Below are positions 57,889-64,000 of a stretch of 64,000 nt of DNA, piece by piece. The notes beneath the pieces are model-generated. The model did no database searches. It was not told the origin of the DNA and was given only the letters and a program-made list of their open reading frames with translations. Positions within the stretch are counted from its first letter, which is position 1. The number at the start of each line of letters is the position of its first letter. The translations under genes and the position numbers were made by a program. The DNA comes from Lolium rigidum (Eukaryota; Streptophyta; Magnoliopsida; Poales; Poaceae), in NCBI RefSeq assembly GCF_022539505.1, contig NC_061508.1, forward strand, positions 345,105,484 to 345,169,483, in the 5' to 3' direction.

Positions 57889-57947
57889 TTATAAAAGCGA
57901 CAAGCAAATAACGAAGAACGATAAAGGAATACGCAGCGGAGACACAA
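57258..57947 (-). pseudogene. ORF1-like protein of the LINE-like element (partial)
   Basis: The open frame is 229 codons, but its first ~20 codons lie in the adjacent Copia LTR. An internal Met (MARSVKEVRSDS, near 57828) is a better start. The protein is acidic and Ser/Pro-rich, then has a helical segment (AISRELRDLVAGLEAAI) and a basic end KVKEYLRNKRKKSG just before the 3' tail. No zinc knuckle or endonuclease/RT is visible. Family identity is inferred from the tail and position, not from the protein. Confidence 0.4.
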
Positions 57948-58193
57948 GATTTAACGTGGAAAACCCCTTCCAACACAGAAGGGGAAAAAACAACGGGCGC
58001 CAGCCAGCAAAACTTCGCTATATCGGGGGATGTTTACAAACGCCGTGGGTTATCTTATAATCTGATAAACCCTAGCCGGCGGCTTACAAGATGTATATAT
58101 AGGCGGTGCCAACGATCCGTACCGTACCGCGGGGGGCTCCGTAGTCAGAAGTTAGCCTCCCTTTAGTATATGAATTTGGATCACAATACAACA
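57889..58193 (-). repeat. 3' LTR of Copia C2
   Basis: On the minus strand it starts TGTTGTATTGTGATCC after the purine tract CAAGGTGGAGTT, has a TATA box (CCTATATATACATC, near 58092-58105) and ends about TTTTATAACA. The second LTR is not in the window. Confidence 0.7.
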
Positions 58194-58289
58194 AACTCCA
58201 CCTTGAGACAAATTCCATCTTGTAGCATGAACTTCAACAAACTCCTGAACAACAAAGAAAACACTTGCTGGCGCCAACAGCCACTTGGG

Positions 58290-59093
58290 CTAAACAGTTA
58301 TACCAACCAAGCTCGAGCAAAGCTCAAACTTGGAAATAGGAACCGGCTTTGTCATCATATCGAGCAGGATTATCATGAGTACTTATCTTGCATACCTTCA
58401 GTTTACCTTGAGCAACAATGTCGCGAACATAATGGTACTTGATATCAATGTGCTTTGTCCTCTCATGGAACATTTGATCTTTAGTAAGGTATATTGCACT
58501 TTGACTATCGGAAAACAAGTTAATGCAAGAATCATCTCCACAAAGCTCAAGCATACAAACCTTTCAACCAAACGAGACTCTTTGCAAGCTTCATTAATTG
58601 CTATATATTTTGCTTCGGTTGTAGATTGGGCAACAACGGCTTGTAACGTTGCCTTCCAACTCACAAGCACATCCACCAACAAAGTGAACACATAACTCTG
58701 TGAGGGATCTTCTCTTATCCAAATCGGCAGCAAAATCTGAATCCACATAGCCTACGAGTCCCTCACCGGTCTTGCCAAACTTCAAGCAAGATTTGAATGT
58801 GCCACGAAGGTACCGAAAATCCACCGAACAGCTTTTCAATGTTCTTTACCAGGATTAGCCATGTATCGACTGACCAAACTCATAGCATATGACAAGTCAG
58901 GACGAGAACAAACCATGGCATACATCAAGGAACCAACAGCACTAGAATATGGAACTCGAGACATGTATTCAATATCTTCATGAGTACTAGGACATTGCAA
59001 TGCTGACAACTTAAAGTGAGGAGCAATAGGTGTACTAACAGACTTTGCATCATGCATATTAAAATGATGAAGAACTTTCTGAATGTAATTCTG
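58290..59093 (-). pseudogene. RNase H region of Copia C2
   Basis: Blocks are SVSTPIAPHFKLSA, VPYSSAVGSLMYAMVCSRPD, GYVDSDFAADLDKRRSLT, then ALQAVVAQSTTEAKYIAINE, NLFSDSQSAIYLTKDQ and ERTKHIDIKYHYVRD. They are spread over three frames with several shifts. Confidence 0.85.
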
Positions 59094-60061
59094 CTAACTA
59101 AGAAATAACACACTAGATTTTCTGTTTCTTGTAATTTCCATACCTAGTATTTTCTTAGCAGCACCAAGATCCTTCATCTCAAACTCACTACTTAACTGTG
59201 ACTTTAAAGTAGTGATCTCTTTCTTGCTCTTGGCAGCAATCAACATATCATCAACATATAACAGCAAGTATATTGGTGATCCATTAACAAACTTGATATA
59301 AACACAACTATCATACTTGGATCTCTTAAACTCATGTGCAAGCATAAATGAATCAAACCTTTTGTACCACTGTCTTGGAGACTGTTTCAGACCATAAAGG
59401 GACCTCTTCAACTTGCAAACAAGATCCTCCTTACCGAGCACAACAAAACCTTCAAAGTTGGTCCATGTATATCTCCTCCTCAAGCTCACCATGCAGAAAA
59501 GCAGTCTTCACATCTAACTGCTCAAGCTCAAGATCACGCATAGCCACAATACCAAAGAAAGCACGAATGGAACTATGCTTCACAACCGGAGAGAATACAT
59601 CATTATAATCAATACCTAGAATTTGGCTGAAACCTTTTGCTACTAACCTTGCCTTAAACCTCGGAGGCTCATTAGGAGACAAACCTTCCTTTCTTTTAAA
59701 TATCCACTTACAACGGACAGCCTTCTTTTGTTTAGGCAAGGGCACAACATCCCATGTGCCATTCTTGTCAAGCGATTGCATCTCCTCTTGCATAGCGGAA
59801 ATCCACTTCACGCGGTCAACGGATGCAACGGCCTCGATATATGTAGCAGGTTCAGTATCATGCTCCACCTGTTCAAGCACAACTCAAAGCATGGTGAACA
59901 AGATTACATTCTTCAATCAAACGAGGACGTGGACCTTTGTTACGCCTCGGTCTATCAGCAGCAATGGAGCTATTTGTTTGCTGCAAAACAGGTGGTGAGT
60001 GCTGAACAACAGTGTTATCTTTTTCAGCAGCATCATTTTCTTTCTCCTCCACGTGCTCCAC
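59094..60061 (-). pseudogene. Linker and reverse transcriptase of Copia C2
   Basis: A linker (DRPRRNKGPRPRLIEE) is followed by RT blocks [75 protein letters not shown] and the catalytic LLLYVDDMLIAAKS. There is a frame change near 59470 and a stop at 59094-59096. Confidence 0.88.
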
Positions 60062-60887
60062 TCCGCACGCTAATCCTCTCGTTGTTCATCATCGGAATTA
60101 TCGGAAAAATCAACAAGCATCAGTAACATCCGTAGATGAACTCTTATGAAACATGACAGCCTCATTAAAAACTACATTCCCGCTATGCAAAACTTTCTTA
60201 GTTTCGAGATTCCATAACTTATATGCCTTAACTCCCGAACCATAACCAAGAAACACACACTTAACAGCCCTCGGGCTCTAGCTTTCCATTATCAACATGA
60301 GCATAAGCGAGTGCAACCAAAAACTCTCAACCGTGAATAATCAGCAGGTGAACCGGACCATACCTCAATAGGAGTTTTCTTATCAAGCGGAATGCAAGGT
60401 GACATGTTTATCAAGTAACAAGCGGTGGAGGCCGCTTCAGCCCGTAAACGTCTATGCATACCAGACATTGGACAACATGCAGCGAGCCTTGGAGATGATG
60501 GTTCTGTTCATCCTCTCCGCCACACCATTCTCGCCGAGGAGTATATGGAATGGTGTGGTGCCCGACAATGCCTTCGTCGCCTGCAAGTAATCATTGAAAA
60601 CGAGTAGAACAAAACTCCATGCCATTGTCAGCACGTAAGCAATTTAACTTTCTTTTCTGTTTGCTTCTCTACCATAACTTTCCACTTTCTAAAAGCATCA
60701 AACACATCAGATTTATGTTTCGTAAAGAAAGGCCACACTTTTCCGGAGTAATCATCTATGATAGTAAGCATGTAATTTGCACCACCAAGAGAAGTCTTGC
60801 GGGAAGGTCCCCACACATCAAGCATGCACATAATCTAGAATCCCTTTAGTGGTATGAACAGAAGCATTGAATTTAACTCTTTTATGC
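60062..60887 (-). pseudogene. Integrase region of Copia C2
   Basis: Fragments carry MCMLDVWGPSRKTSLGG, YMLTIIDDYSGKVWPFF (60831-60628) and GENGVAERMNRTIISKARCM (near 60540-60480). The segments are in different frames with lost sequence between them. Up to 60062 the sequence is linker with stops. Confidence 0.75.
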
Positions 60888-61481
60888 TTACCAAAAATGC
60901 AGTGGCTCACAGAACTCAAACTTACTCAAATTGCAGCCATCTAGCAGGTCTCTCCTGTGCAATTCTGCCATGCCATGTTCACTCATATGTCCAAGACGCA
61001 TATGCCACATATTAGTTTTACCAGGTTCATCAGGAATAACAGCAGCAGCAATACCAGACAAAGTGCTACCTCTAAGAACATATAATTTTGCAGAATTCAT
61101 ATCACCAATCATGTGAACGAGAGAGCCTTTTGATACCTTCAGAACTCCGCGAGAACCGGAGTGTTTGTACCCATCAACATCAAGGGTACTGAGTGAGATC
61201 AGATTTCTGGCCATGCCAGGTATGTGTCTCACATCTGTCAGAGTGCGTGTCATGCCATCATGCATCTTGATCTGAACAGAGCCAATGCCCACGATCTCAC
61301 GTGGGTTGTTATCTCCCATACGCACGACATCTCCACTCTGCACAAACTCATAAGAACTAAACCAGTCTTTGTTACAGCAAATATGAAACGAGCATGCAGA
61401 ATCAAGTATCCACTCATCATTACCAGAAACACAACCAGCAAACACAACTAGGCAATCGCCTTCAGAATTATCACTGGAAAT
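60888..61481 (-). pseudogene. Protease and pre-integrase region of Copia C2
   Basis: Reading leftward: EWILDSACSFHICCNKDWF (retropepsin site, DSACS), GIGSVQIKMHDG, LTDVRHIPGMARNLISLS, then MWHMRLGHMSEHGMAEL (pre-integrase zinc region). The open frame extends rightward into the adjoining Gypsy LTR to 61592, making a chimeric ORF of 234 codons. Confidence 0.85.
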
Positions 61482-62079
61482 GCCGACAAAGTACATAGAC
61501 GCCATCAGCGCATCTATGCCTAAAAAGTCCACCTTCAGGTTATCATCCAGAACCCCCTCCGGTATTAAGTTGCAAACAACAGACAATTGCATTAAGTATG
61601 GTGCGTAATGTAATCAACAACTACATCCTCGGACATAGCGCCAATGTTTTATCCCTAGTGGCAACAGCACAACACAACCTTAGGGGTTTTTGTCACTCCC
61701 CCAGGTGTCAATGCGGGCATGAACCCACTATCGAGCATAAATACCCCCTCTTGGAGTTAAAAGTAAAAACTTGGCCGACCTCTACTAGAAACGGGCTTAT
61801 GCAAGATCATAAACAACACATGTATAATAACTTGATAATTAACATGACATGGTATTCTCTATCCATCGGATCCCGACAAACACAACATATAGAATTACGG
61901 ATAGATGATCTTGATCATGTTAGGCGGCCCCTCACAAGATCCGACAATGATAGCACAATGGGGAGAAGACAACCATCTAGCTACGCTGGACCCATAGTCC
62001 GGGGGTAGACTACTCCTCATCACTCCGGAGGCGACCATGGCGGCGTAGAGTCCCTCCGGGAGATGATTCCCCTCTCACG
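61482..62079 (-). mobile_element. Fragment of the main Gypsy LTR family abutting Copia C2
   Basis: It is collinear with LTR positions starting at CGACAAAGTACATAGAC (compare 24206 onward) and ends in the gap. It carries odd differences such as GGCGGCCCCTCACAAG where other copies have GGCAGCTCACAAG. Confidence 0.85.
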
Positions 62080-62179
62080 NNNNNNNNNNNNNNNNNNNNN
62101 NNNNNNNNNNNNNNNNNNNNNNNNNNNNNNNNNNNNNNNNNNNNNNNNNNNNNNNNNNNNNNNNNNNNNNNNNNNNNNN
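62080..62179. other. Assembly gap, 100 N
   Basis: There are exactly 100 N, again inside a copy of the main Gypsy LTR family. The sequence on the far side (GGCCTCAGTGGCC) is not that LTR. Confidence 0.98.
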
Positions 62180-63839
62180 GGGCCTCAGTGGCCATAATAT
62201 AAGGCGACGTCCCAGTACATAAGTCACATGTTGTTGCCTGGGAACCTAAAACTACTCGTAGAAACCACCTTCGACTATAGCAACTTCATATGCAACAGAA
62301 ATATGACAAGCCGAGTACAGGGACTCAGTAAAGGCTTAATACAGCCTGTTAGCAAAGCGGGTATGCATGCCTTCTGTGGAGCTATTTTGCATAAAGCCAG
62401 TTTGCCTTTGGAAGACAAGAGGGAGAGGAGAAGCTCGACTACTCAGATCATTTAAAAGGGAATAAGAGAGTGAGATCTCTAGCTCTATAGATCATCATAT
62501 AATATCCACCGAATCGGCATCACCTGAACCTATCAACTATGATCACCTTCTGGATCAACCCCAGAGGAGGCATCCGTACTCACACTTTGTTTACCAGGTT
62601 TTATGACCAAGTTAAAGCTCTATGATCCCCGTGGATACAATGTTTTGAAAAGTTTTAACCCCACCGGGATGCACTACTTTACTCACACGTGCCAACCGAC
62701 TCTTTACGTCAATGTATTAGCTCTCTTCCATGGAGTGCCGATAGAGGGTGGTTGACCACAACTTTTACCTTGTTTTTGCCTAGACCATGAGTCACTCGAT
62801 AAGTTTTGTTCCCCCGTAACGGGTCAAATCCCGAAGTCGGTCTTTAAGGATGTGAGTCGATGTTGGTTTCCCTAGAGGTTCACCCTCCAGCAACCTCGGT
62901 CACGCTTATCTCTATGATATGCACTTTTTCCCAAACATTTCCTATGCGTATGTCCAAATAACGGCCAAACTATTTGACTCATGGAATCTAGTACGTAGGC
63001 AAATTAGTTAGTCGAGAGGGTACTATTGTAGGGTCTCGTGTGGTTGTACGCTCGGTCTTGATTCAAGAGGCGAGGACTCGAATCCTAGGGTCGGCAAGAA
63101 TGAGTCAAGCGGCCACATCCCATTGTGGCGGCCCATCCAAGCCTTTAAGCATATTTAATCACATCACTGATCATACCACGTCATCCTATCCTACTAAGTT
63201 CAATCATAGTTCTGATTCATCAACCAGATGGATCAAAACATAACACCTAAGAAGGTCTAAGCATAAGTATGTAAGGCTCTAGCAACGAATACAAGGTCAA
63301 ACCTAGTCATGCTACGAGCAGGGGATCATGTAAGTTAGGCTACAAGGATGGAACATGCAACACATAGGATAGCTCTACCTACCGACAAAATACATTTGAA
63401 TCTTATGCAACATGCATTAATCAGAAGTTAAAATGCTTTGAAATAATATGAACGAGGTTATGCTTGCGTTGTCCTTCAATAGACGAGTACAGATTTTCGG
63501 GGGTGTTGAGCTCGGGCTCGGGCTCGGTTCCTATCGCGAAGAACTAAATACCGGAAAGGAAATCACACATTCAAAACATGGCATAATGCAATGCACATAC
63601 AATATGAATGATATGTCATATTAAAGGAATTGAATAAACCATAGGTACAACATCAAACTAAAGGTTACCGACACCGGACTCCACATAAGAGTGGGGTTCA
63701 TTAGGGTTCAACTAATGATAAATTTAGTTGCTGCAATCATGTATGAATTATACATAAACACGTAGAGTTTATTGTCCTAAACATCTTTAATTCTATATTA
63801 TATATATTTTTGATAGGGGATGTGTGCAATATCAATGAC
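62180..63839. other. Unclassified repeat-like region, no coding recognised
   Basis: No frame longer than about 75 codons and no known domain. The prose-like non-coding texture resembles an LTR or internal region of a large retrotransposon, but no boundary can be fixed. Confidence 0.4.
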
Positions 63840-64000
63840 CACTAGTAGAAAAAAGGCCTTCCATCCCAACCCATTAGTCCCCAAATACTTTGACCCGGGA
63901 CTAATGGGGTCTTTAGTCCCGGTTCTGCTGGTGAACCGAGACTAATGCTCACCAACAGGGACTAAAGGGCTATGGTGGGCTGCCGGCCAGCGCAACCGGG
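63840..64000 (+). mobile_element. Terminus of a second CACTA transposon, running off the window
   Basis: CACTAGTAGAAAAAAGGCC begins at 63840 after GAC. Subterminal repeats of the type TTTAGTCCCGGTTC and their inverse (GGGACTAA, GAACCG-like) follow, as in the most common cereal CACTA families. The rest lies outside. Confidence 0.85.

Larger units (their letters stand above)
58194..61481 (-). mobile_element. Copia retrotransposon C2, minus strand, 5' part missing
   Basis: The internal region runs leftward from protease to RNase H and then the 3' LTR. The gag and 5' LTR are absent because the sequence switches at about 61481 to a Gypsy LTR fragment. It carries many stops and shifts. Confidence 0.85.

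Overview
The window is plant nuclear DNA from a large, repeat-rich grass genome. The best fit is a Pooideae cereal or its relatives. The evidence is the nested long terminal repeat (LTR) retrotransposons, CACTA transposons with cereal-type subterminal repeats, Stowaway-type MITEs, and one cuticular-wax gene whose intron-exon structure and protein match the plant CER3/WAX2 family. I cannot fix the genus. Two blocks of exactly 100 N (10519-10618 and 62080-62179) show that the sequence is scaffolded.

Layout, left to right. (i) 1-1.8 kb: the 3' part of a Ser/Gly-rich low-complexity gene and a decayed duplicate of its last exon. (ii) 3.15-4.95 kb: a GC-rich retroposon with poly(A) and a perfect 15-bp target-site duplication (TSD). 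(iii) 5.7-11.3 kb: a CACTA transposon (Ulp1-type protease and plant-transposase domain, minus strand) interleaved with fragments of one Gypsy LTR family and an N gap. (iv) 11.3-16.4 kb: a degenerate Gypsy chromovirus (gag, protease, RT, RNase H, integrase, chromodomain). (v) 17.0-21.0 kb: the only gene that looks intact, a nine-exon minus-strand CER3/WAX2 homologue coding for 622 residues, with a TATA-like box upstream.

(vi) 23.2-39.5 kb: two full-length gag-protease-only Gypsy elements of one family on the minus strand. Element B (23694-31844, TSD ATAAG) sits inside the left LTR of element A (23209-39525, TSD GTATG). Both carry a primer-binding site matching tRNA-Asp and neither has pol. (vii) 39.6-45.1 kb: a Copia element with 203-bp LTRs, its RT/RNase H junction replaced by a piece of a CACTA end. 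(viii) 45-52 kb: mostly unassigned intergenic DNA with a minus-strand retroposon, two Stowaway-type MITEs and diverged tandem repeats. (ix) 52.14-56.09 kb: a putative DNA transposon of about 4 kb with an 8-bp TSD and no recognisable transposase. (x) 57.0-61.5 kb: a LINE-like element abutting a decayed minus-strand Copia element. (xi) 61.5-64 kb: another Gypsy LTR fragment, a gap, unclassified repeat, and the terminus of a further CACTA element.

The retroelements parasitise each other rather than forming a pathway. The main points are the datable nest of Gypsy elements; two retroposons that share only their last ~95 bp including a hairpin; frame breaks in young gag genes that fall mostly at CAG-like triplets and may be consensus errors; the previously uncatalogued-looking transposon at 52-56 kb; and the CER3 gene with a GC-AG first intron and a missing histidine in its third His cluster. 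I found no rRNA, tRNA, CRISPR or bacterial-type operon.
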